Of a stretch of 64,000 nucleotides of DNA, positions 46,433 to 58,794 are shown piece by piece. Source of the stretch: Cryptomeria japonica (Eukaryota; Streptophyta; Pinopsida; Cupressales; Cupressaceae). The stretch lies in the NCBI RefSeq assembly GCF_030272615.1, contig NC_081410.1, positions 112,482,433-112,546,432 on the forward strand, given 5' to 3'. The translations under genes were made by a program, and so were the position numbers. The notes beneath the pieces are model-generated. The model worked only from the letters and a program-made list of their open reading frames with translations, was not told where the DNA came from and searched no databases. Numbering within the stretch: position 1 is the stretch's first letter; every line of letters begins with the position of its first letter.

Positions 46433-48440
46433 ATGACTACCCAAAATTGCAAAGCTTGGTATGAGAAGATGCTCATGGAAATTCAAGAACCTACCTACCA
46501 AGTTAATCCCATAATCTCCCACTCATCTATCATACCTTCATCCATCTCATCTCAACACAATACACCCAATCTCGATCTATACCATATCTCTTATCCTTCC
46601 TCTACCTTCGACAAGGGAAATCCATCGTATCCCCCATCCACATCTCCATCTTATTCCCCATCCATATCTCCATAGTATCCCTCATCCACATACTCCACTA
46701 ATCCAATATGTATACCTCCATCTCCCCCCCATCTACATCCCAATCCCCATCCTTCTACAATGCATTCATTACCTCTACTCCCCATCCAAATCCTTTACTC
46801 CATAGTCCTCCAATCATTAATCCTAATTCCCCAATCCATTATCCTAATCCTCCATCCAATCCCAATCCTCCATCCAATCCTAATCCTCCAAAATCCATAT
46901 TGTCCACATCCTCCAAATCCATCATCCATAATTTTATCCAAGACATGCTAGCAAAGGAGACAAAATCCTCACCTCAAAGCAAAGTGGCCAGGTCTCCTCA
47001 AGTCCTCCATCCACCCCACTCACCTCCACCTCAAAACAAATCTTGATCCCCCACACTTCATGATACCCCCATTTCCCCATCTACTCGCATCAAAGCTTCC
47101 ATACCTTCCTCCATCACACAATCCCCACAACTCCAAACATGCCAAAAGCTTGTTCCAAAGCATGCTAGCATAGAAACCTCTCCATCTCATGATGCATCTC
47201 CCTCTAATGATCCCATCCCCTCCACTTCCTCTCATGATCAAATGATTCCTCTATCATCACATGATCCTCTTCCATCTCATGATCCAATCACCCCTCCCAC
47301 TCCATCTCATGATACCCTCCCTAGTCAAGATCAAAGTATCCCTTCATCTCCATGTCATGATCCCAATCCATCTAAAGATCTTAATATTCCTTCCACATCT
47401 CATCCCCCTCAAAATGGACTCACATCTTGTTTCCAAAATAATAAGTGTCCTCAAGATAATGCTCAAGATGTTGGTACATCCTCTATTCCTCCTAAATCCA
47501 AATTTCCCTCATACAAATCAAAATCTCTTTTTCCCTCATCTTCTGCATCCATTTTGGGACCCTATGTTCCAAAGCTAAACCCTTCATTCCTTCCATCCAT
47601 TTTGGGCCCATATGTTCCGATGTTCAATCCTCCATCTCTTCCATCCATATTGGGTCCTTACATCCCTCCATCCACCACTCCATTGCCTCAAATAATCCCT
47701 AAGGAAGATCAACAAAGGCACACATCCTTGGATGCCTCCCAACACTCTCTTTCCACCATCCCATCCATAAAATCCATCAATCATTCATCCTCATGCACCC
47801 ATCCCATTGCTATTGGAAGCAATTTGGATACCCAATCTAAAAAGCATAAAGCTCAAAATCCACAAAAATCAAAGGATCAACATATCCCCTCAAAACGACA
47901 TGCTCAAAAGAAAAATGTGATCCAAAAGAAAGAAAATCAAAAAGGCCACAAAGGCCTCAAAAGAAAAAATAAAAAATTATGTGGATTCCCAAAGAAGCAA
48001 TTCATCCCAAAGCAAAATCAAAATTGGCATCCAAACTTGTTAATCCAAAAGCTTCATCCATTCATAAGTCCTCAAATCCTCCATCTAACACTCCTCCATC
48101 TTCAATATCCATTTTGGGTCCTTATGTTCCAAAATCTACCATCCCAACTCCATCAACCCCTTCTTCTATTTTGGGTCCTCATTTCCCAAAATCCACACTT
48201 TATGCTTTATCTAATTCAAAACACTCCCCCCCACTACTCCACCACCCTTCAAGGTGTGTGCCAATGTTGATCTTCCACAAATTCTTCAAAACCCCATCCA
48301 TTATCCACCATCCACTTTTCACAATCCCCTTCCATTAGTCCAATCCTTTCCAAATCCTTATCTTTCATCCTCTATCCATTTCATCTCCCCAATTATTGTT
48401 ACCAACATCTATGAGCATACCTCAAGTTCAAAGAAATACT
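46433..48440 (+). pseudogene. Ser/Pro/His-rich repetitive ORF of the pol-less LTR element
   Basis: Starts at an ATG (MTTQNCKAWYEKMLMEIQE), a short helical, gag-like beginning. After a shift near 46690 the frame is open from 46708 to 48270 except for one stop (TGA at 47044-47046). Visible repeats: a series of SHDPxPS-type decapeptides (47190-47400, for example SSHDPLPSHDP), then three copies of SILGPY(V/I)P(K/M/P) at 47550-47670. Two more copies, SILGPYVPKST and SILGPHFPKST, lie in a neighbouring frame at 48108-48200 after a shift in an A-run near 47965. A Lys/Gln-rich basic block (KKNVIQKKENQKGHK) separates them. The protein would be intrinsically disordered, about 600 aa. I do not know the family. 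A nucleic-acid-binding gag-like role is a guess from position and the basic block. Confidence 0.5.
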
Positions 48441-50365
48441 AAGGGATACCATCTATGGAACTAGATGCTTGAGTCCTCCCTTCCTCCTTCACGCATCCAC
48501 TATATTCCATATCCACTCATCCTTATCCTTCTCCATCCAAACTATTCCAAAAATTCAAAAAAATAATCAAAAAATCAAGAAAAATTCAAAAATTCAAAAA
48601 AAAAAGAAAAAAGTAAAGAAAAATCATTTCATCCAATGGTGAAAACCACTTCTTGTGGTGCCTTGGGTAAGTACCATGATGAAAACTTGGCAAACAAGCA
48701 TCATGTGTAATCCCCTCATCCCCTTGCACTCTACACTTGGGGGCAAGCTTCATCCACACAATCCTCCTGTTCATCTACATCATATTTAAGTCCATTCTCC
48801 TTTCCTATCTTTGTTCTTGACTATCCTATCCATATCCTCCATATCATATCCCTCATCCTATAAAAATAAATCTTTCATTCCTATCTTTCATCTTGATCAT
48901 ATAAGAGGCAAAACAATGTATATGCGTGCATGCTTTGGAGCATTCAAGCCTTACTCCTCTACCATCCATATCCATTACACATTATCCTTCAAACTCATAC
49001 ATATTTATCCACCATTCATTGCATCCTTAATTCCACTACCCTCTAGTATGGGGCATTGCACTCCTTTGCAGCATAGTCCTTGGGTCTCCATCACCCTTCC
49101 CTCCAATTCTCCATATCCCATACATATCCATCCACTCCATCCATTTATCTCCTATCCAAACAATAACTCCCTCCTTTCATCCATCCATCCTTTTACCAAT
49201 CCTATCCACCAATCCACCCCATCCAATCCAATCCTATCTTATCCAATCACATTCTCCATCTCTTCCAATTCAATCAAATCCTATCCACCAATCCACCCCA
49301 TCTTATCCAATCATATTCTCAATCTCTTCCAATTCAATCAATAATCCCATCCCCAATCCAATCCTATTCAATCATCCATCCCCCTTTTCATCCTATCTAA
49401 TCATTTATCTTTCTTCCAATCTTATCCAATCCATCAAACTGAGCTTTCCCCATCTACCTAAGCTCGCACTGACTTGTGCCTAATCCAAACACCCATCCAT
49501 ACTTTTCTGATCAAATCCAAGTGGCAATCCTCTCATCTCCAAACCTCATGCATCCAACTTGTCTTTTGTCATCCATCAATCAATCCATCACCCTACACAT
49601 CAAGATACATCCTTCCCTAGTCTGACAGTTTATCCAAATCCATGTCCTACTCTTGGCAAGAGATATCAGTTGGTCATGTGCATGTTGTTTGCATGCTTAA
49701 GATTTTCACTTTATTTTTCATCTTGTGTCCCAGGACTATACTTGTTCAGGATTGCCTTGATCATCCTATATCTTGGTATGTCTTGGCTAGTGTATAATGG
49801 GGCATAGTATTCATAGCATGGTGTGTTTGAAGGTCTTCCTTGTATGAACCGGCAACCCTGCATTAGTGTTTATCAACACTTGCATGTTTGTGTGCAAGGC
49901 ATTCCTGTTTGACTGAGCGTCAGTCCACGCCTCGGATCTTCATATCATCCTAGTTCTTATAATCAATGGTGTAGACTATCCATGGCAATATCAAATCTAG
50001 GTTTGCTCTCTATACTTTATCAACAAGAAATCCAATCCATTTATCCTTTCTTTGTCTCATTTCATTCAGAACACTCCAACTCATCATACTTCCCTCTTTC
50101 ATTATCTTCGTCACTTATTCATCTAATTCCTTTCGAGAGCACACTCGTGTTCTTCAAACCCGCATGTCCTCTCGAGGGGGCATACCACTACTTCCTCGTC
50201 ATCCTTCCTCATCATTCTTCCTCATCTCATGATTGGGGCATCATGCTACTAGTCCTTATCCTTTTCTTCATTTCATGATTGGGGCATCATGCTACTAGTC
50301 TTTATCCTTTTCTTCCACTATATTTTATTCTTCTTTGATATAACATCATTTCACGACGCTATATC

Positions 50366-50379
50366 AAAGAGGGGCAAAA
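50366..50379 (+). other. Polypurine tract of the pol-less element
   Basis: AAAGAGGGGCAAAA directly before the 3' LTR. Confidence 0.7.
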
Positions 50380-51358
50380 TATAGACACCTAAAATTAATA
50401 TTTAGTTAATTTAAGCCTATCAACATAATTAATTAACTTAATTGTGTTATCCTTATTCCTCTCAGAATCAATTAAATCTAATTTAATCAATCCTGTCACT
50501 ATTGTCCAATAATTAATTTCTCAAATAAATTAATTATTCCCCTATTTTTCTAAAGTCCCCTCCAATAATTATTTCCTCTAAACCCACTCAGTTAATTAAT
50601 TCTAATTAATTAACCTAGTCATGTGATTCTTACAAATCACTTTTCCTAATCCCACTTATCCTAATTAATCCTTCTAGAATCTCTCATAATCATGCTTACC
50701 ATTATTCTCCTATTTTTAATTCCCACTCATTTCACATCAACATTGAGTCTCTCAAAGAAATTCAAATTTCTTTGAATCCCTCAATGCATCCTTATTTTGG
50801 AATTTTTAATTCCTTAAGTTTGAAATTCAAATTTCTCCCCCTTTTTTCCAAAGGAATTTATATTTCTGTTTATTTTCCCAAGGTACCCTTGGTCCATGCC
50901 TTCTATCTCAAATCAATCTCGACCCTTCATAATCAAATCAATCTTGGCCCTCCATTGGCCTTCTCCAATCTATAAATTGGAGCCTATTATCCTCACAAAT
51001 CATCCACTTCTCATGCATTGTCATGCTGCCTATTTCTTCTCTCATCCTCTTCTAATCCAAATCCTCATCAATCCATCACAATTCAATCCAAATATCAATC
51101 CATTAATCTTGTTGAGCACAAGGAGAGCAATCCACATTCACTCCATCTCTCTCCAACTCTCCATTAGTCAAACTTTGTAGCTAGCAAAGTTCGTAGAGGC
51201 AAGGAGGACAAGGAAGAACTAATTGCAATGGGAGCTTCATGAGTATATTTTGTCTTGTTTTTCATGATGTTCTTATTCAATATTTCTTGATATCTCATTT
51301 AAATGGTTTTTGGGTTTATTGAATATCAATCATGCATTAACCATTTTATTGTGAGACA
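50380..51358 (+). repeat. 3' LTR of the pol-less element
   Basis: Same length as the 5' LTR and ends identically in GTGAGACA. Its first dinucleotide is TA instead of TG, a mutation after insertion. Confidence 0.9.
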
Positions 51359-51455
51359 GTTTCTGTAAAATTTCCAATGGCATCCCGGCTTCGGGTTTAG
51401 CTTTTGAGAGTAATATTTAAGCTCAGATAAAAAGGCCTTTGACTATCTTCAGATT

Positions 51456-52075
51456 TTCTCCTTAATTTTACATTTCTATTCATATTTGATTTTTATTATA
51501 ATATATATATGTTCATCATCAAGTTTAATTTGTGTGTCTAGTTCTGTTTTTTTCTTAAGTGTATTTTTAACAATATTTTTCCTTGTCTAATGTCTTCACT
51601 ATATCTTTATCTTAATATTTTCTCATCATTTTTACTTTTTTACTTTCCTATCCATATCTGATTTTCATTATAATGTATATATATCTTTATGGTCAAGTCC
51701 AACTTGTGTGCTAAATCTTTTTTTTGAAATGTACTTATACCAATCATTTTCATTGTTGGTTGTCTTCACTATCTCCTTTACTACAATGTATATATATATC
51801 ATAACCATCAAGTCCAACTTGTGTGCTTAGATGTTTTTTTCAAGTGTTCTTTTACCAATCATTTTCATTGCTGGTTTTATTAACTATCTCCTTTACTATA
51901 ATGTATATATATCATAACAATCAAGTCCAACTTGTGTACTTGGATGTTTTTTTCAAGTGTTCTTTTACCAATCATTTTCATTGCTTAGTGTCTTTACTAT
52001 CTCCTCACTTTTAGATATTCTCATTAGATTCTTCATAATGTAAATGTGATAAAAGAGTCCTCATATGTGACTTGT
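51456..52075 (+). repeat. Minisatellite array at the start of duplicated unit B
   Basis: Same subrepeat family as 36054-37910 (CATCAAGTCCAACTTGTGTG near 51698, 51808 and 51927), with spacing of 110-173 bp. The junction with the end of unit A is at 51455/51456 within ATTTTCT, a short microhomology. Confidence 0.75.
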
Positions 52076-52162
52076 AGTTGCAATTTTATTTTATTTTTTT
52101 TATTTATTTAAGGACCAACCATGTGAATGATTGTCACATATAATAGCTATTTCTATATTACA

Positions 52163-52435
52163 ATTTTTTTTTCCAAAAGAGGTAAAAATTTATTAATGAG
52201 AAATGAAGATTACAAAGCAAGAATGGCCCTAGCAAAGACCAAAGATTTATCCACTCCTATCCTCCCCAACTAATTTCTCTAACATATGAGAGAAGTCCAA
52301 ACTCAATTGTCCCATATCTCCAATATTCTAACCTTGCATTCCATCAAATGCTTATTTTGTCAGGCAATCCACTACTCTATTCCATTCTCTAAGAATATGA
52401 CAAAAATAATAGAGTTGAAAGGCCTACTCAACTGT
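52163..52435 (-). mobile_element. 5'-truncated LINE 3' end
   Basis: Read on the minus strand it ends TTCTCATTAATAAATTTTTACC, CTCTTTTGG and a run of A, a common plant LINE 3' end. The matching place in unit A (near 39005) lacks it, so it is a later insertion. The 5' boundary is set only by the return of similarity. Confidence 0.6.
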
Positions 52436-52542
52436 AGAATCAATAACCAAAAGTATATTTTGACCAATAAAAATAAGATAACTATTTATGTGAGTAGATT
52501 AGTTGGTGTCCCCTTGAAAGAGTGTGTGTAGGTTCAAATTTC

Positions 52543-53594
52543 TGATGAATACTAAGTGGGGGGTGTGAATTAGTATACCCAAAAACTTTAACAAACTCCT
52601 AAGCAGTTTAACTGCAGACCGGTGTAGCAGATTAAACAATAAACCGATTAAAACACAAACAAACCAAATAGCAAATAAAGCATTCACCCACAGAAGTGCA
52701 ATCACCATAACACAAGATTTTTTGACGTGGAAACCTAAATGGGAAAAACCATGGTGAGTAAAACTCACAAGTCAACTATCTACAGAATAGTAACCAAACC
52801 GGTTAAGGCCTTACAATGTTCTTCACCAGAACAGATCCTATAGGAATCCAGATCTCTATTAGGAGATAAGTCCTATTAAACACTACCCTATTAGAGGATT
52901 TCAGATTCACAACTACGAACCACCTTGTTAGAGGATTTACAAAAGGCTTGGTTGGGCCTACCCGATTAAGGGTTTTAGACTTGTCGAAGATATTAGTAAT
53001 CAACAAGTGAATGATCTAGACAGTAGCACAGAATGCTTGATTAGATCCTTGACAACTCCTTATAAAATGCATTTAAGCATTACTTCACTCTTCTATATTT
53101 TGCACTCTCAAAACACTCGTGCATATCCACTACACTCTCTCTTTAAAACCCTAGACATGATGTCCTTATATAGGAACTTGATTTCATGTCGATCCAATAA
53201 GATTAGACTACAATTTCCTAGGTACAGTGCATCTAGACACATTTGGTAACACAACACAAAAACACTGCCAAAGTGTCGGTGGATGACAACTCATCACATA
53301 TTACAATTATACCGGTTGACAAAGTATACCGATTACCAGTTAATAAGTGAAGACTGGAAGACTGGAACATAGTGTTCCAATCAAAAGGTTAACTGTCGCT
53401 CAAGGTCTTCGTTCCACTTGAGATCTTCATACCGCTTGGAGTCTTGGGTCATATTTTGATCGGTAAGATTTTTCTGCACAACACCAATAGTCTTCAACAA
53501 ACAAAGACTATACATTTCATGACATATTACCGGTTGAGAATAATTCATACATCAAATAAGTGTGTGTCCATCAATGACAATCAAAATACCAGCA
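52543..53594 (-). repeat. 3' LTR of the minus-strand pol-less element
   Basis: On the minus strand starts TGCTGGTATTTTGATTG and ends AGTATTCATCA. Matches 58795-59821 along its length except for small indels near the start. Confidence 0.85.
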
Positions 53595-53953
53595 ATCTCC
53601 CCCTTTGGCATTGATGGCAACACTTAGGAAAATTTTGACATCTAAGTGCTTTTACAGAACAAAACAAAAAAAGATGCCATAATCAAAATCACTCCCTCTA
53701 AGCATATACACTACTCCCCTTACAAGTACGAAGTAATGCAAAAAAAAAATTAATATACACTACTCTCCCTTTGCCAACAATGACAAAGTAATGCAAAATA
53801 TTCCCTTTTTGCATAATATAAAAACAAAGTATGTGTTCATGACAATAAAGAGTAAAACTTCTCAAAAAGAGATTTAAAGTTTTGCATAAAAATTTTCATA
53901 TCTGAAGACCACGACTCAAGAAGTGAGGCAGCAATTTCACTCTCGGTCTTCAT

Positions 53954-56754
53954 CTAGAAGGCTAATTCTTCCATTGCATCGATGGTGCTCATCTCCTGTG
54001 TCACAGTAATAGCCTCCAAGTTCAGGAAGCACTTCTGAAGAACCTGCAATTCTGGCAATAGGAGCAACTGAAGTTCCTGCAGATCTCGAGTCTGATTGTA
54101 GACCTCTGAGTCAAGCTTAGCAATTCGATGCTGGTAAGTATGAACAGTTTGTCCATAGGCTGTGAACAGATCATAGGGCAGTTTGAAGTTGTTGATATAC
54201 TTTTGTAACTCTGATTGTAATTGAGTCTTTTGTTTCAGAGAATCTTCACAAAATAGGTGAGGTTGGCAAATTTTACTCAAGAGTAGGTTACCTTCACCCA
54301 TAGCTGAACTTTTATCACTTTTTTGCTTAAGCAGTTTTGCCCGGTCTTCATCTATTTGCTTTACTAAGGAAACTGTGAGTGCCTTTTCATGACTTTTCTT
54401 TGCAGTGGCCTAGGAAACATATCTTCCAAACATTGTACATGGTCATCCACTACTGTGCAAAGAAGTTTGAGCTTAGCCAGCGAGGAATTGGTACAGGGGG
54501 GTTAGTACTGGGGATGAGATTGGAAAGGGTGTCAATAGAAAACTGAATGACATCCTGCTCTTTCTTTTTCCTCAATTCTTCCAATCTCTCCTACACTAGT
54601 TGAATCCTCCGCAGTAGCTCAGTCTCATCAACCGATTGAGTCAGACAAGCAAGAGTCAAATAGGTGGGACCGGTGGAATCAACCTGCTTGGCTTGATCTT
54701 CGGTTTCCTTAGGAGTTTGTCCTTCTTTTGCCTTGATCTTCGCTTGTCTTTTCTTCTCCTCTTCTTTTTCTTGGGTTATCTTGGCGGCTTTCACTTTCTC
54801 CTCTTCTTTCTTCTGCTCTCCTTCTCTCTTTTTCTCCTCTTCCTTTTTCTTCTCTGCTTCTTCCTTCCTCTTCTTTTCTTCTTCCTTATTCTTCTTTTCT
54901 TCTTCCTTCTTCTTTTTTGCTTGCACTTTTTCTTGTTTCTCTTTCTCCGCTTTCTCTTTTTCTTGTTTCTCTTGTTCCGCTTTCTCCTTTTTTTGTTTCT
55001 CTTCCTTTTCTTTCTCTGCTTTTTTCTTTTTAGCTTTCTCCTTATCTGGAGTGGTATTCTCAATATCTAGTGCATCAACATCAATGGGGTCATTTTGTTC
55101 TGCTATTCTTTCACCCATACTGTCAAAGACTACATCCGATTTGGTTGTGGATAGATCAGGCTCTTGCTCAACCAACCGATTAGCTTCAGATACTTGTTGC
55201 ATTTTGACAACAGCTTTAACCTACAAATGGGTGTCTTTTTCCACTTCAGAAGATTTGCCTTCGAGTCGCTGAAGTCTCCTTCTTTGCATGAAGAAAATGT
55301 CTTTGTGCTTATCAATAATTTCAAACAATTTTGAATTAGAGGCATCTGGAAAATATTGAGCAAAAACTTTCTCCCTAATGTCTTGCTCTTTTTCAATGGC
55401 AATGTGTCATTTGTTGTCCAAAGAATCATAAAAAATTTAGGAGTGACTGATTTAATTTCATAAGGTGATCGATCATTAATACATAGATATTTAATAAGTT
55501 CTTGTTCAACATCCTCTTTTTCACTATCATTGAAATCATCAAATAGTCTTTTAAATCATCAAGAATTTTTCTTCTAATATTCTTTATGGTCCTTTGACAA
55601 TGTGTCATAGGTTTGTAAGAAGAAATATATATATTTACCGCTGCAGAGGTTGCTGGTACATTACCGATTGACTTCGTCTTCTTACTTGGTTGCCTTGTCT
55701 TCTTCTTTTCTACCTCTGGTTCGGTGTCTTTTGAATCCGGTGAGTTATTCCTGATTTTCCTCTTTCTTTCGAATACCTTTGCCAAAATAGCCTCCGGTTT
55801 CTTTTTGGCTAGTGACCTCTTGGTCACTTTAGGATTAGCAGGAGATGTAACCAGTGTCGATGTCGATGACACTGCTTTATTCTTTTTCTATTTCGGTACC
55901 TCAGTAGATTTGATCCTTTCTAAGTAAGTATCGGTCCTCTTCTTCTTGGGATCTAGTGGTGAAGCAAGTAGGGTAGAGGCATACCCTATCAGTATATCAT
56001 TTACGACTTCGTACCCCATAGGCTCAACTACATATTTTCTGGGTTCGACCACTTCCATTATACAATGATATGTTTTGATTGTAAAACAGATGTCATCTTC
56101 ATATTTCTTAACCAAATCACCAGATATTCTCATTCTCTGGTTCATCTTTAGTTTAAACTCATCAAAATATATGTTCAGAGTCTTTGGATATGCAGTTCCC
56201 ACTACTTGCAGACTCTCCTTTATTCTAGAAACCGGTAGGTCAGTTGACCATTGAACATCACCGACTCCAGGAAAATATCCTTGAAAGTAGAAAAATAAAC
56301 CAACAAGTAATTGACCAAACTTAAACCTTTGGGTTTTGTCCGATTTGATCGACTTCAGATTATCTATGAGTTGTTTCTGCATACAAGTACATAGGTCACA
56401 TTCTGCATTTTCCTTTATCATCCTGTAAGCGGCATGCACTGCAACTGAAGGAACAGAATTCATTCTACTAGCATGGAATATTATATACCCAATTACCATA
56501 TATGCATATTTCACCAAATCATCTCTAATGGTGTTGACTGTCATTGCCCGTTGGTCACTCACAGAACCGGTGAGCTCTGTCATTTTGGTTTTGGTGATCT
56601 TTCGAAGAACGGGGACTTCCCCAACATTGTACAATCTGATCACGGCGTGAATTGCCTCCGGTGTTATATCATGGGTTCGCTCAAGGTATATCTTATCACC
56701 ATGAACCCTACTAAGGATAAACTTGATGTGTTCTTCTATAAATTCTTTGAGCAA
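53954..56754 (-). pseudogene. Second ORF region: globular plant-transposon-type domain, basic linker, K/E coiled coil
   Basis: 56754-55888 is an open frame of 288 codons with a well-formed globular domain: DITPEAIHAVIRLYNVGEVP, ITKTKMTELTGSVSDQRAM, YMVIGYIIFHASRMNSVPS, FKFGQLLVGLFFYFQGYFPG, KYEDDICFTIKTYHCIMEVVEP. After one stop the same frame continues (55872-55426) as a Lys-rich linker (VTKRSLAKKKPEAILAKVFE). After a frameshift come 55202-54591, a long KEK/EKE coiled coil (over 90 residues of charged repeats), and a last helical part at 54301-53954. Related to the ORF at 23560-25005. It occupies the place of pol but has none of its motifs. Function unknown: a structural or RNA-binding protein of the element is my inference. 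Confidence 0.55.
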
Positions 56755-57504
56755 GTATATTGCATTATGTAATTTCTTCTTCTATATTATGTTGTATTCA
56801 GGTTTAATCTTCTTATCGTCTCCACATAACAAACCTAGCTAGGAGTGAATCACTAAGGACCCTAGGTCTTCTATTTTACAATCAATATATCCTGAAATAT
56901 CGTCTTCGACAATGACTCCAGCGGGAATTTGAGATAGGGCATTATATTTTATCTTCCTTTTAAGAGAACTAGAGGGGATTTTAGATTCCAGATGATATAT
57001 CTAAAAGATTCCAGATGATAAGAATGTTCCAACGAGAAATACCTTTACTCTCTGAACTTAGGGTTTGCCGATATCGAGCACACCACACTTCTTCAAACGT
57101 TTGATTACCGCTTTGACTTCCACACTAATAGCTTGAAGTGTCTGCAAAATCTTGTGCACGATTCCTTTCTGAATTCTTTCGAATGCAAGAAGGATCGCTC
57201 TGATTGTGTTGGTCAGGCTAGAAAAATTCTTCTCTGAAAATAGGTAAGTAAAAATGACTACAAAAGTCACTTTTAAACATGTTCCCACCTACCATAATAA
57301 ATGCATCACTATTAGAGTCCAAACCCTAATTCTTCTTTTACCGCTTCATTTCTTCTGTCGGTTGACAGGTAACAAATATCGATAAAGGTGCTTCACCGAT
57401 ATACTCTAGGGGTTCGAAACATTTTTACCGATATGTTCCCCCTAAGATTTTTGAAGCTCAGTTTGTCAGTTCAGAGATTTCCACGCTAGGTGCGGAAACT
57501 AGTA

Positions 57505-58744
57505 CATCTTGTGGCTTCCCTTCAGATTTCTTTTTCCATGTTTTATCCATATCCGCCTAAACGGTTTCAACATCAATCTTCCCTTTTGGATTGACCGGTA
57601 TGTCTCCCGATGGATTCTTTCTCAGTCTACATGCTCTGGCAGTGTGTCCCGGTTTGTTGCAATGATAGCATACCATTCCAGGTGTTCTTCATGGTCCAGT
57701 GTTCACATTTTCATTCTTCCTTCTGCATGTTGCAGCAGTGTGACCGCTACCACGACAGATCAGATGGGTTTCTCCCCAACTAGTTGTCGCTCCATAATCA
57801 TTTGACCAATGGTCAAGAGTTCTGTATCAGTTTGTGTTCTGGTTCACAGGAAGTTCCGGGACAATTTCTTTAGATCTGGGTGGATATCTTCCAGAGTTGT
57901 TCATAACTGACCCGCACTCAAAAGCTCTATGCCCAAACTTGTTGCATGCATAACAGTGACCATTAAATCTACCAGGTCTAGCCATATTGTTTTGAAAGTA
58001 AGGAAAGTTATTGTAAGCCTTGCTCCTACATACATTGGCAGTATGTCCTTCCTTAAGACAATTAAAGCAAACAGGTTTAAACTTTTGCTTACCTTTACTT
58101 TCGTTGTTGTTCTTAGGTGTTGATTGCTTCTTCAATGCATCACTATTGGTTCCAGAGGTCTCACCTTCCTCGTATCCAGAGAAACCAAGTCCAATGGTAG
58201 CCTTAGATGGCTTTGCTGATTCCAGCTTTTGTTCTAACTTAGCAGCACTCCGATTGAACTTAGCAAGTATCTCCTTTGTCTCAGCAAGTTCCTTGGAAAG
58301 AGCATCATTGGTCTCCATCAAGGTTTCATTTTGAGAAATAGTTGCATTCAGTTCAGCTTGTATTTCTTCTTTCTCTTCTTTACCCTCCTCCAGATAGGCG
58401 GTAATGGTACCGATTTCCTGCTTCAATTTAGAGATCTCATGTTCCTTGTCCTTTACCAAATCTTCAGCTTTTCTTTTGTTCTCTAGCTCCTGACTCATCC
58501 TGATAGTCAGTCCTTCCAACTCACTCCTTAGGTTAGTTTTGGATTCATTTAGTTTCTCCACTTCTCCAACTAGGGCAGCCATGTTTGCTTCATCAAAAGA
58601 ACTATTTTCAGTAAATTCCATCAACTGCTCAGCAAGCTCTCTTCTCTTGGCTAAAGAGACTTTAAACTTAATCTTAAGTTCATCATAGGCTCTCTCAGAT
58701 TCAGCCAAACGGTGAGTGAGTTCCCTCATGTTGTATTCCCCCAT
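57505..58744 (-). pseudogene. gag-like protein: coiled coil plus CCHC zinc knuckles
   Basis: Starts at the ATG at 58744 (MGEYNMRELTHRLAESERAY), about 36 nt after the PBS. The first 250 residues are heptad-rich coiled coil (KLKQEIGTITAYLEEGKEEK). Two knuckles follow, CFNCLKEGHTANVC and CYACNKFGHRAFEC, both C-X2-C-X4-H-X4-C. The frame stops at 57827. Beyond it, in a shifted frame, a damaged knuckle (CRGSGHTAATC) and an intact one (CYHCNKPGHTARAC) follow, so the ancestral protein probably had four. Zinc knuckles of this kind bind the element RNA during packaging. The upstream extension of the frame into the LTR is not considered coding. Confidence 0.72.
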
Positions 58745-58779
58745 ATCTCCTTCCAAGTGGTTAGACTTATAGAAAGGTT

Positions 58780-58792
58780 GGCTCTGATACCA
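58780..58792 (-). other. Primer-binding site, initiator-Met tRNA type
   Basis: TGGTATCAGAGCC on the minus strand, two bases after the 5' LTR end. Confidence 0.88.
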
Positions 58793-58794
58793 AT

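Larger units (their letters stand above)
42486..51358 (+). mobile_element. Complete pol-less LTR retrotransposon (LARD/TR-GAG type) with GTTTC target duplication
   Basis: Two LTRs of 979 bp each (42486-43464, 50380-51358) are flanked by GTTTC at 42481-42485 and 51359-51363. The same spot in unit B is uninterrupted (GTTTTCTGTAAATTTCC near 62287), so the insertion site is proven by an empty site. By hand I count about 35 differences between the LTRs (roughly 3.6%). The 6.9-kb interior has a long leader, a Ser/Pro-rich ORF region at 46433-48440 and CAATC-rich repeats, but no protease, RT or integrase motif. It must depend on another element for transposition. Confidence 0.9.

Noticed and set aside
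42486-51358. Autonomous gypsy element
   Set aside because: No protease DTG, RT or integrase motif was found in any frame of the 6.9-kb interior.
54636-55272. Long Phe/Leu/Ser-rich plus-strand frames that look like membrane proteins
   Set aside because: They are the antisense of the Lys/Glu coiled-coil repeats of the minus-strand element ORF.
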